Made by a program: the position numbers and the translations under genes
From: Actinidia chinensis
Lineage: Eukaryota; Streptophyta; Magnoliopsida; Ericales; Actinidiaceae
Assembly (NCBI GenBank): GCA_009663005.1
Contig: VIGQ01000512.1
Span: 2,501 to 17,500 of the forward strand
DNA length: 15,000 nt
Direction of reading: 5' to 3'
The notes under the pieces: generated by a model
Database searches by the model: none
What the model saw: only the letters and a program-made list of their open reading frames with translations
What the model was told of the DNA's origin: nothing
Shown here: positions 1-6,560 of the stretch, one piece after another
Layout: each line of letters starts with the position of its first letter
Position numbering within the stretch: the stretch's first letter is position 1

Positions 1-497
1 CTAAGTTGTCCTGTAAAAAGAACGCATTGGATGCAATTCCTGCTATCAAGTGGTCTGTAGACAAGAACGTCATTACCACCATCATGTATCTTCCATAATA
101 TACCATGCAATAATTTTGGCAGATTCATCCCAATTCGTATATTTAATTCAGGTGGGAGAGAAAATCAATGTCAGAGGACGAACTTTGTCTTAAACACCAT
201 CAACTCAGAGGGATCACTTATCTCTGCAACCATATCATTGCACCATCATCATCTGCAATTTTTCCCAGTAGAGTTCCCTACCCTTCAACATTCCCTCCTC
301 TGCTCCTATCTACTCTTCTCTGTACCTCTCTCTATAATATAAACATATCAAAGATTGGTAAAGAGAGACCACCAGTTGTGGACGAAGAAAAACATAAACC
401 TCCAACTGCAAGATGACAGTGATGTGGGTGCAGACTCTGGGACCAAGATAGAGAAGTGCTTGAAGAAAAACAAATAGAGAACTTAATTTGCACGTAA
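1..497. other. Unassigned AT-rich stretch, weak coding-like frames only
   Basis: No gene can be assigned. A + strand frame is open from about 61 to 339 without a stop, and another from 361 to 474. At this base composition such runs also arise by chance, and I recognise no family in the translations. A minus-strand reading has splice-acceptor-like pyrimidine-AG stretches near 13-25 and 55-65. The stretch may be the edge of a decayed gene lying partly outside the window. Confidence 0.3.
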
Positions 498-1075
498 ATG
501 CCTCAAATGTGCTCACCAAGAAACCATAAGCTGTATTGTGGTCCTTACTTTTTTACAAGAAGCAGAGGAACCAATGTCCTTGCAAGTATGCTGGACACTA
601 AGCTGGAGCACTGAGCAGTATATAAAACAAGTTTAGATCCGAATTACTGATCGATAAGAAGTGATGCAAAAACCGACACAACTAATATGACACTGCCTGA
701 GGTCAATATATGGTGAGTGTAACTAGCATGGTTTATCATAAACACAACATTTCACATGGAATTAATTTTTCTATGTACTTTTTTTCCTTAGGCCATGGTC
801 AGTATATACATTTAAACTCACAAGTGAATTATTAAGTCATGACCTTCCCACAGAGTCTCTCGCGATCACCCCATACATTTTACCAATAGGTACTGTTGAT
901 ACTTTTTGGCTGACAGGTTTTCAATACCTAATGTGTTTCATAATGAAGGGTATGATGAAAATTTGTAGTTTTAATGCAGCTGTAGCAACATTTTTAGTTC
1001 TTGAAGTGGCTTTGCCTCTTCCAACTGAAGAACGCTTGTTACGATTTTGGAAAGTGTTCAAAAATGTCAAGTAGA
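498..1075 (+). pseudogene. Degraded gene-like remnant, unidentified, possible intron 713-791
   Basis: I do not recognise the product. A + strand frame runs from 498 to 712, broken by two TGA codons (612-614 and 648-650). It then meets a consensus donor (GTGAGT at 713) and a pyrimidine-rich acceptor ending at 791. Removing that 79-bp segment keeps the frame and gives a TGG codon across the junction. The continuation at 792-1075 is 94 codons without a stop, has protein-like composition, and ends ...RLLRFWKVFKNVK-stop. Both TGA codons could be decayed Trp codons, as G-to-A decay of methylated plant DNA would produce; that is inference. Against this call, the minus strand of the same stretch also reads as protein-like in places, so even the strand is uncertain. 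It may be a dead transposon or host gene, or chance. Confidence 0.35.
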
Positions 1076-1260
1076 GGAGGGGGAAAAAAAGGAAAAGGAA
1101 AAGGAATGGCCCCGGCCTAGAGGAATGCCCAACTTTGACATGCTGTTGATCAACGAAACATAAACGGAAGACCTGACAATATGTGAATTATCTTCCCTAG
1201 TAATCGTATTCTATCAATAGTACAACAAACTTTCTTTTTCCTTTCAAACAAATATATCTT

Positions 1261-1273
1261 TCATTGAGGGGAG
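1261..1273 (+). promoter_or_regulatory. Polypurine tract before LTR
   Basis: The sequence ATTGAGGGGAG directly precedes TGTTGG. A GGGGAG purine run touching the 5' end of a 3' LTR is the usual plus-strand primer arrangement of Copia-type elements. It indicates that the LTR at 1274 is the 3' LTR of a once longer element, not a solo LTR. Confidence 0.5.
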
Positions 1274-1472
1274 TGTTGGAATTAAGAGATTTATTTCCTA
1301 ATTCGATTATAAAATTTTTCTTAATTTAGTTGTCTATAATAGATCATGCTGACTATATTGATTTTCTCATTATTCTCCTTAATTTAGTTTTCCTTACGTA
1401 GAATATATACTATAATATATATTCAGAGGACTGTGATTAATAAAATCAAGTTTTTCTAAAGTTCTATTAGCA
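1274..1472 (+). mobile_element. Short Copia-type 3' LTR
   Basis: The segment starts TGTTGGAATTAAG just after a polypurine tract, contains AATAAAA near its 3' part (1439-1445) and ends TTAGCA at 1472, giving TG...CA termini and about 199 bp. This start is typical of plant Copia LTRs. The right end was set by comparison with the paralogous repeat at 8518, where the shared sequence (CAACACATCT) begins exactly after this point, so the other copy acts as an LTR-free site. No RNase H, integrase or gag coding sequence is visible upstream in 1-1260. The element was therefore non-autonomous or has lost its interior. The matching 5' LTR is not in the window. Confidence 0.55.
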
Positions 1473-1839
1473 CAACACATCTCATACACCTTTATGTATA
1501 CACAAACCAATTCATTAGAGAGAGAGAGAACCATCTCTTTGGCGGAAAAACCACAGCTTCCACAAAAACGGTCTCGAGGAATCGTTAACGTATTTATATA
1601 TGGTCACTTGTGGACCGAATTAGTTTTTTTTGCAGTGTCGGGAAGGGTTGAATGCGCCTACCTGCGCATTTTAGAGTTTCCGGGTGGACCAGTTGATTAG
1701 TGGTTCGGGTCATGGAAATCACATCAATTTGGGTCCAGTGAAGTGGGTTCTTGCTGCTTTTTCCAGCCCACTCCTTTAAGCCACATTATTTGCGGGTCAT
1801 TGGTTCGGTTTGGGCTCGCACTTTGAATTTTTTCTCTTT

Positions 1840-1945
1840 AAGTAAACTTTTTTTTTTTTAAAAAAAATGGTTGTAATATTGTAAATTCCTTTTTTAAGTA
1901 ATTTTTTTTTAAAAAATTTGGTTGCAATATTATAATTTTCTCGTT
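1840..1945 (+). repeat. 56-bp tandem duplication in R1 copy 1
   Basis: Two adjacent units, 1840-1895 and 1896-1945, each read AAGTAA, a T-run, an A-run, TGGTTG(T/C)AATATT and then TAAATTCCT or TATAATTTTCT. The R1 copy at 8518-9598 has only one such unit (about 8976-9033), so the duplication is specific to copy 1. Confidence 0.6.
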
Positions 1946-2147
1946 CCTCTTTAATGGGAGGTATCTGAACATATAATTTTTTATTTAATTTTTAAAAATA
2001 ATAAAAACAAAATTTAATATCCGCTCGATAATTAAAATTTTTATGTTTTCAAATTTTTCTCATCAAGTGATAAAAGTAACTAAATTACCAAATATGAAAA
2101 TATTCAAAGTCTAAAGCAACTAAATTAGTTAAAGCTATCCCAAACTG

Positions 2148-2257
2148 AGGAAATATAAACTTTATCTATATTATCAATGAAGTTTATATTTCCTAAAATA
2201 AAAGAAACAGAATTTAGTATTTTAATACTAAAATACCCAAAACACCAATATTTGCAT
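2148..2257 (+). repeat. Hairpin-bearing repeat H, copy 1
   Basis: The segment opens with a perfect 15-bp inverted repeat, AGGAAATATAAACTT at 2148-2162 and its complement at 2180-2194, with a 17-nt loop. It contains a second perfect 9-bp hairpin (2213-2221 with 2224-2232). The whole segment matches 7631-7745, including the shared ACCAA(T/C)ATTTGCA near its end. It sits inside R1 copy 1 and is absent from R1 copy 2, so it arrived by insertion. Confidence 0.65.
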
Positions 2258-2345
2258 TGTTATGAAGGCCAGTTTCTCTAGCTTCCATATTAGCTTTGCT
2301 ACCCATATTGGCATTTCTTTATGTGAGATTCTAAGCTTCCAATTA
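2258..2345 (+). pseudogene. BURP gene leader and exon-1 fragment, start codon lost
   Basis: This stretch matches the 5' leader and first exon of the BURP gene remnant at 3683-3810. The leader piece GCCAGTTTCTCTRGCTTCC is followed by ATATTAGCTTTGCT. About 48 bp are then missing (equivalent to roughly 3719-3766, including the ATG), and the match resumes in exon 1 at ACCCAT. The remaining exon-1 codons read PILAFL and run into a donor-like GTGAGA, matching GTGAGT in the larger copy. No exon 2 follows; R1 sequence resumes at about 2349. It is a non-functional duplicate lying 1.4 kb upstream of the larger one. A protein reading in its own frame on this strand is meaningless because the start codon is gone. 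Confidence 0.7.
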
Positions 2346-2788
2346 CTGAAACCATTTGGCCTAGTAGATTTATATCTATTAAAGTGGGTTAGGCATCATT
2401 TGGCTCGCGCTTATAAAACTACTTTTTTATCGGAATCTTTTTGTTTTTAGTAATTTTTTTTATTTAGATTTTTTTGAATATTTAATCAAAAAAATAAAAA
2501 GTAGTCACAATTTTAAAAAAATACCAATAAGCAACAAATAATAAAATATGGTCCAATATGTTTCTTTTTTTCTATTATTCGTATTTTTCTATAAATAGGT
2601 TTCATAAGGACAAAAAAACACAAAAAAACAAAACAAAATAGTACGAATTAAACGGTGCCTTATAATTTAAAATATTTCAATGTCACGTCTTTTCAATTCA
2701 ATATTTTTTAATAGTTGATCTGACAATTAGATGTGAGGGGAGAGAGAAGAAAAAAGAAAGGGGAAAGAGAAAATAATTTAGTAGATTT

Positions 2789-2886
2789 AGTGCATGTTTT
2801 GCAGAGTTTCATAAGACTAACGATTTTTCACATTTAAAAGGTTACTGTAGCACATCCTATATTGAGTGCATGTTTTGCAGAGTTTC
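2789..2886 (+). repeat. Exact 22-bp direct repeat, 76 bp apart
   Basis: The same 22 bases, starting AGTGCATGTTTTGC, occur at 2789-2810 and 2865-2886 within unit A. Units B and D carry related sequence only at the second position. The first occurrence is therefore a local templated copy. Confidence 0.7.
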
Positions 2887-2918
2887 TTACTTCATCTTTT
2901 ATTTTTTTTCTGTCTTAA

Positions 2919-2948
2919 AAGTTGTGTCAGAATATTTTGACACAACTT
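2919..2948. repeat. Perfect 11-bp inverted repeat in unit A
   Basis: AAGTTGTGTCA (2919-2929) and TGACACAACTT (2938-2948) are exact complements separated by 8 nt. Units B (near 3458) and D (near 12287) retain only degenerate versions, so the palindrome is probably the older state. Confidence 0.7.
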
Positions 2949-3085
2949 ATGGGCCAAAAATACTTATAAAAATTAAAAAATAAATAATTATTAAAAACTC
3001 TATTTTAAATCTTGTAATATTATTTTAAAAATAAAAAATTTTAATAATAAATTCAGTTTATAGAAACTTGTTGGAGATGATTTAT

Positions 3086-3676
3086 ATGTCACGGTCTTTT
3101 CAATTCACTGTTTTTAATAATTGATTTATATTAATAAGATAATACAAGTGGATTGGGAACTGTCATTCCATGTACACTCACAAGGACCAATCATAACTAA
3201 AATCCCTTGGATATTGACTTTCAGCATTTGCTCCAATCCACTTGATATTATATATAGTGATATTATTTGATGTATTATTTCAGAAAAAATAATCTCAAGA
3301 TGATGGGAGAGAGAGGAAAGAGAAAATAATTTAGTAGGTCTAGATGATGGACAGTGACTTCTCACATTTGATAAGTTATTGTAGCACATTATATATTTAT
3401 TACATGTTTGACATAGTATTTTTTAAGTTTCAACTTCTATATATTTATGTTTTAAAAGTTGTGTTGGAGTGTTTTGATATAATTTATGTTTTTGTTTATG
3501 GGCAAAAAATACTTATAAAAACTAAAAAGTAGTTGATTCTTATAAGTTTTATTTTGAATATTTTTATTTTTTATTTTTAAATAAATTTTAACATAAATTC
3601 GAAGATAATTTATGAGATTTTGACTCCTTACACGGGTTTAAAATTGAAAAAAGAATAGCTGTTGGAGATGCTCTCT
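3086..3676 (+). repeat. hAT-MITE-like repeat, unit B
   Basis: This is the second tandem unit, starting at ATGTCACGGTCTTTTCAATTC and ending in CTGTTGGAGATGCTCTC at 3660-3676, the best preserved terminus of the family in this window. Relative to units A and D it carries about 160 bp extra (3141-3301). Its right end touches the TATA box of the BURP gene remnant, so the repeat array forms the immediate upstream region of that promoter. Confidence 0.6.
3141..3301. mobile_element. Small insertion with 12-bp inverted repeat
   Basis: This sequence is present in unit B but absent from units A and D at the same point. It contains CAAGTGGATTGG at 3145-3156 and its exact complement at 3233-3244, and AAGAT occurs at both edges (3136-3140 and 3297-3301). 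It could be a small non-autonomous element, but the inverted repeat does not reach the right edge, so the class is open. Confidence 0.4.
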
Positions 3677-3683
3677 ATATAAG
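3675..3683 (+). promoter_or_regulatory. TATA box of the BURP gene remnant
   Basis: CTATATAAG at 3675-3683 lies about 70 bp upstream of the BURP ATG (3752). This leaves a leader of about 40 bp if transcription starts some 30 bp downstream. The leader is partly kept in the second fragment at 2258. Confidence 0.6.
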
Positions 3684-3751
3684 AAAGCCAGTTTCTCTGG
3701 CTTCCATATTAGCTTTGCTTTCAGCTCCTCTTGTTGGAGTTTTAAGCTCAA

Positions 3752-4010
3752 ATGGAGTTCCACATCTTACCCATCTTGGCATTTCTTTCTGTGAGTTTCT
3801 AAGCTGACGATAAGGAACTATTTTCTTGGGAATTTTAGTGCTCTCTCTATCTCTCTCTAATAGGAGTTTCATGTTTTTTGTTGTTTTCACAGGTCGTGGT
3901 TGTGGCGGCGGCAAACCATGGAGCTCTATCTCCTGAAGCTTACTGGAAATCTGTGCTGCCAAACACTCCCTCCCATGCCTAAGGTCTTTCAAGGATCTTC
4001 TAATCTACCA
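3752..4010 (+). pseudogene. RD22/USP-like BURP-domain protein, 5' part (frameshifted)
   Basis: BURP proteins are plant-specific secreted or cell-wall proteins, several of them stress- or seed-related. Exon 1 (3752-3790) encodes MEFHILPILAFLS and ends at a GTGAGT donor. The intron is 3791-3892 (102 bp), ending TTGTTGTTTTCACAG. Exon 2 starts at 3893 in phase 0 with VVVAAANHGALSPEAYW followed by KSVLPNTP, completing a hydrophobic signal peptide and the conserved segment found just behind it in RD22/USP-like proteins. After NTP, four extra bases (TCCC at 3971-3974, a duplication of the preceding CTCCC) shift the frame to a TAA at 3980. Skipping them gives the expected MPK. The BURP domain itself does not follow directly. 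The 3' end of such a gene lies at 6021-6216. A 105-codon frame on the opposite strand (3675-3992) is only the shadow of this exon. Confidence 0.85.
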
Positions 4011-4058
4011 GTTGGTTTGTTCTTTTTGATTTATTCTTTTGAGCTAGTAAACTTTTTA

Positions 4059-4188
4059 GGCTGTATTTGGATATAATTGGAAAAGAAGAAATGAATAGAA
4101 ATGAAAAAGTTAGATTATTTAAACGGTTTCTTTCTATTTCTTTTCCATTTCTGTTTTGTTCACACGAATTTTTGATCAAAACACCACC
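4059..4188. mobile_element. Tourist-like MITE (TTA target site)
   Basis: A 130-bp segment is bounded by TTA at 4056-4058 and 4189-4191. The ends are GGCTGTATTTGGAT and, on the other strand, GGTGGTGTTTTGAT, about two-thirds identical. TTA duplication and G/T-rich ends fit PIF/Harbinger (Tourist) MITEs. It lies in what would be the second intron or the deleted part of the BURP gene. Confidence 0.45.
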
Positions 4189-4269
4189 TTAAACGTTTGC
4201 TTCCCCGGGAAACCAAAATGAAAACTAATGTGAGATCTTACTATTCATAAAAAAGAAACATACTCTCTA

Positions 4270-4402
4270 GAATTTGGACTTACAAAAGTTTTCAGAATTC
4301 AAAATAAATGATTTATATTTACTTGAGCATGTGAATCTCACGTAATCAAGTGATTCTGAACTATTAATTTTGAATTTTGAAAACTTTTTTGAAATCAAAT
4401 TC
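4270..4402. mobile_element. 133-bp near-palindromic MITE with TA duplications
   Basis: TA at 4268-4269 and 4403-4404 flank an element whose first 40 bases pair with its last 40 at about 80% identity. The left end is GAATTTGGACTTACAAAAG and the complement of the right end is GAATTTGATTTCAAAAAAG. Pairing resumes at the centre (ACTTGA...TCAAGT), so the whole element can fold into one hairpin. A TA target site points to a Tc1/mariner-type MITE, but the ends are not the classic Stowaway sequence. Confidence 0.65.
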
Positions 4403-4545
4403 TAAAAGCTTTGCAGTCTGAGATGACTCGAAAATCATACACAAATGTCTAGTACTACCTGCACAATTTAACATTTTTTATTGATTCAGCAGAAATAATT
4501 CATAGTTGAACATTGATCTTACAAAAATTAATTTTACTTCAGTCT

Positions 4546-4695
4546 TGCTAACCATTGCATATTGGGCAATTTTTCATTAATATTTATATTTTTTTATATG
4601 TTTTAAAATATTTTCGTGAATATTTATACATGGTTTCACATATTAAAATGCATTTTTTTGCTTATTAACTATCTCCTACTAGATGGTGGTTAGCA
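4546..4695. mobile_element. Possible small TIR element
   Basis: TGCTAACCA at 4546-4554 and its exact complement TGGTTAGCA at 4687-4695 bracket 150 bp of AT-rich sequence. Similarity beyond 9 bp is weak and no target-site duplication is clear, so this is a tentative call. Confidence 0.3.
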
Positions 4696-4866
4696 TTTTT
4701 CTTTATTTTATTACTAATAATCTTATTTACTGTGACTTGAAGTAATTTTATTCACACGATCAAGTGAATGTGAATAATTTATTTTAATCCATATTCAAGA
4801 TCAAAGGATTTCTCCTCTTTTATCTCCTTACTTGGGTTTCGTTTCTTGACTACCATACCAAATTAG

Positions 4867-5381
4867 TGCTACGGAAGCACCCAAATACCAAGTTTCAAAC
4901 ACAACTACAATCACAACCAATGAAATTACGATAAAAAAAATACAATAAAGAGAGGACACAGCTTATGTGGTTCGCTATAACACGCCTACTTCCACATGAA
5001 GATAACCCATTCTTTTGTATTATGAGAAATGAATTTGTACCAGTACACTTGAGTATGAAGGATGACCCACACTCACCCCTTATAAACTCACCACATCAAC
5101 AAAAACTCACTCTTTCAGCTTAATCCTAAGTTTTACACTTGATCACACCTTGTTCACTCCACAATTGCCGGTTATGAACTAGGTTCTCTTAACATCCAGT
5201 CATAATAAATCTATATATAACTAGTTAATAAACCATTATGACTTAATGCCTTTGGAACTCCCATGGAAACCACCAAGCATGCTAAAAACCAAGAGCACTA
5301 TAAAAAGACATGCTGTAAATCCAACTAATAGGAACATGGACTCCCAATAAAATTCCATGGAAATTCAGCACCATCCCAACA
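4867..5381 (-). mobile_element. Copia solo LTR, 515 bp, with 5-bp target duplication
   Basis: Read on the minus strand, the segment starts TGTTGGGATGG (at 5381) and ends GGTGCTTCCGTAGCA (at 4867). It contains a TATATATAG core near 5217-5210. Its 3' half holds the GTGGAAGTAGGCGTGTTATAG / GAACCACATAA region that recurs in plant Copia-type LTRs. ATTAG (4862-4866) and ATTCG (5382-5386) flank it, a 5-bp target duplication with one mismatch. No polypurine tract, primer site or internal domain adjoins either end, so this is a solo LTR left by LTR-LTR recombination. It lies between the two halves of the BURP remnant in antisense orientation. Confidence 0.8.
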
Positions 5382-5386
5382 ATTCG

Positions 5387-5911
5387 TTGTAAAAACTTTA
5401 CTAGAGTTTAGTATTACATTGCTAATTCCAAAGCAAAAAAAATTACTTTATCAGGATTTGGTTTCATTGAGAAATTCTACCCTTGTACTATTTTTTTGGT
5501 TATATTTATAAAAAAATAATATAAGTAAAATCATTTTCTTTTCTCATTATATAAAACACTTTATTCAATTAATCTTGTTTAAAACCCATGGTTTTAGTCA
5601 AATAATAAGAGATGATTTTAACAAATACAAGTAACTTAATTTGTAATTATAGTCCAAATCCATGTATTTTGGCCCCAAAAAATTTGGATTATATGGTTCC
5701 TGCTAAAATCTACGTGAGGGCATTTTTGCCCTTTGGCAACAAATATTCTCTAGTTTACACAGGTTGAGAGAGAGAGAGAGAAGCAAGGTGAGCCTAGTTT
5801 TAGAGAGAGAAATAATAAGGGTAATATAGACTTTTTGTAAACAATCCTTGAACAAGACTAAGGGAGCTTCTACATGCAAAAACCACAAGGCAAAAGCTAT
5901 TTTTATTAATT
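5387..5911. other. AT-rich stretch without gene; (GA)8 microsatellite
   Basis: No BURP exon or other coding similarity was found. A GA dinucleotide run lies at 5766-5781. Both strands carry only short open frames without family features. Confidence 0.5.
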
Positions 5912-5954
5912 ATGATTTTATCCTAACATGAAATTACCATTAGGATAAAATCAT
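5912..5954. repeat. Perfect 15-bp inverted repeat hairpin
   Basis: ATGATTTTATCCTAA (5912-5926) and TTAGGATAAAATCAT (5940-5954) are exact complements with a 13-nt loop. The hairpin sits at the junction where the composition changes into the GC-richer BURP 3' remnant. It could be a transposon scar or the edge of a rearrangement. Confidence 0.75.
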
Positions 5955-6020
5955 AGAACCCAGCTAAGTTGCACGAGGATTGGCGGATGGACCTAGTGAG
6001 GTTGGAGAGGTTGGGGAAGG
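5955..6020. other. GC-richer junction segment of unknown origin
   Basis: This segment lies between the hairpin and the BURP 3' remnant. Its composition resembles coding sequence, but no BURP similarity is seen in any frame. It may be a badly decayed part of the exon or filler DNA. Confidence 0.3.
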
Positions 6021-6216
6021 GACTTCTAGTGTCGATGGTGGGTTTCTTTGTTGGGCGCCGATGGCACGAAAGTAAAGGCAGTGGCAGTGTGTCACACGGA
6101 TACATCGGCTTGGAATCCGAAGCATTTGGCCTTCCAAGTGCTCAAGGTTAAACCGGGAACCGTTCCTATCTGTCATTTCCTTTCCGAGGGATGATATCGT
6201 CTGGGTTCCTAAGTAG
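6021..6216 (+). pseudogene. BURP-domain C-terminus, last exon (frameshifted)
   Basis: The clear match starts at 6042 (VSLLGADGTKVKAVAV). CHTDTSAWNPKHLAFQVL follows at 6090-6143, then KVKPGTVPICHFLSE. The two CH pairs are separated by 25 residues, fitting the CHX10CHX25-27CHX25-26CH signature of BURP domains. An extra G in the run at 6188-6190 shifts the frame to TGA at 6192. Skipping it gives DDIVWVPK and the TAG at 6214-6216, the usual family C-terminus. Upstream of 6042 a further indel seems to separate TSSV and YMV-like codons, and identity fades by 6021. The first two CH pairs and the rest of the domain (some 200 residues or more) are absent from the window. Together with 3752-4010 this is best read as one gene that lost its middle; two independent fragments are the alternative. 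Confidence 0.88.
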
Positions 6217-6560
6217 ATTATTGCGAAAAGAAAATCAATGCCTGTTAATTCCACAAAAAATACCTCGAAGAATACGCAAAAATGAAATATACGGTCTAAG
6301 TTCAATTCTGGTGTGGTGTAGCCCACATGTCAGAATGTATTCAGTCCGCATATTTTAATTTTCTAAGTATTTTTCTGGATATTTTTTTTGGGACATAGCA
6401 TCGTTGGTCCGTTTGTTCATTTAGTGTGATTTGGATTGCCATGTCCTATAGTCTTTATGTATCTGCCTGTACTACAACTCCTAACACATATGCCGATGCA
6501 TATAGTGTGAAGTTTGATATGCATCGTATTAGTTAATAAAAGATATTTGATTTTTGGTAT
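6217..6560 (+). other. 3' UTR of the BURP remnant
   Basis: This AT- and T-rich stretch follows the BURP stop codon. It contains TGTATCTGCCTGTAC-type U/G-rich motifs near 6457-6472 and AATAAA at 6535-6540, the layout of a plant 3' UTR of about 330 nt. No other feature is seen here. Confidence 0.5.
6535..6540 (+). promoter_or_regulatory. Poly(A) signal AATAAA of the BURP remnant
   Basis: AATAAA lies 319 bp after the BURP stop codon, followed by T-rich sequence. It is consistent with the near-upstream element of a plant poly(A) site. Confidence 0.5.

Larger units (their letters stand above)
1473..2640 (+). repeat. Dispersed repeat R1, copy 1 (interrupted)
   Basis: This copy aligns with 8518-9598 over its whole length in the same orientation. 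Anchors include the segment from CACAAAAACGGTCTCGAGG at 1560 (partner near 8612), GGACCAGTTGATTAG near 1685 (near 8741 and 8820), GCTATCCCAAACTGA near 2133 (near 9228), TCTATTAAAGTGGGT near 2374 (near 9318) and AAAATATGGTCCAAT near 2542 (near 9499). The alignment is broken at 2148-2348, where copy 1 carries a roughly 200-bp composite insert. The first 230 bp look transcript-leader-like (AG-rich, later a T-run followed by CAG), but no protein is recognised. The 68-codon open frame at 1494-1700 is not kept in copy 2, so I do not call a gene. Confidence 0.8.
2625..3085 (+). repeat. hAT-MITE-like repeat, unit A
   Basis: This is one of four related units (A 2625-3085, B 3086-3676, C 11381-11770, D about 11960-12520). 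Shared landmarks in order are: CTTATAATTTAAAAT, TCAATGTCAC, an AG-rich run (GAGGGGAGAGAGAAG), CACATTT, GTAGCACAT, AAAAGTTGTGT, GGGCCAAAAATACTTATAAAA, and a terminal TTGGAGAT. Unit A ends in TTGTTGGAGATGATTT and is fused there to the start of unit B. The TTGGAGATGCTCT-type end is known from plant non-autonomous hAT-like elements; assigning these units to that class is inference, as no opposite terminus is intact. No coding capacity is seen. Confidence 0.6.

Noticed and set aside
1494..1700. 68-codon frame in R1 copy 1
   Set aside because: The paralogous sequence at 8518-8760 does not keep the frame, so there is no sign of selection on a protein.
1684..1712. GGTTCGGGTC resembling a tRNA T-arm (also near 8754 and 8836)
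   Set aside because: No acceptor or anticodon stem can be formed around it, and it is part of the R1 repeat.
3675..3992. 105-codon open frame on the minus strand
   Set aside because: It is the antisense shadow of the BURP signal-peptide exon, intron and exon 2, whose + strand reading has splice sites and family motifs.
5964..6326. 120-codon minus frame and 60-codon + frame over the BURP tail
   Set aside because: Both are out-of-frame readings of the BURP C-terminal exon. The true frame is set by CHTDTSAWNPKHLAF and ends at 6216.
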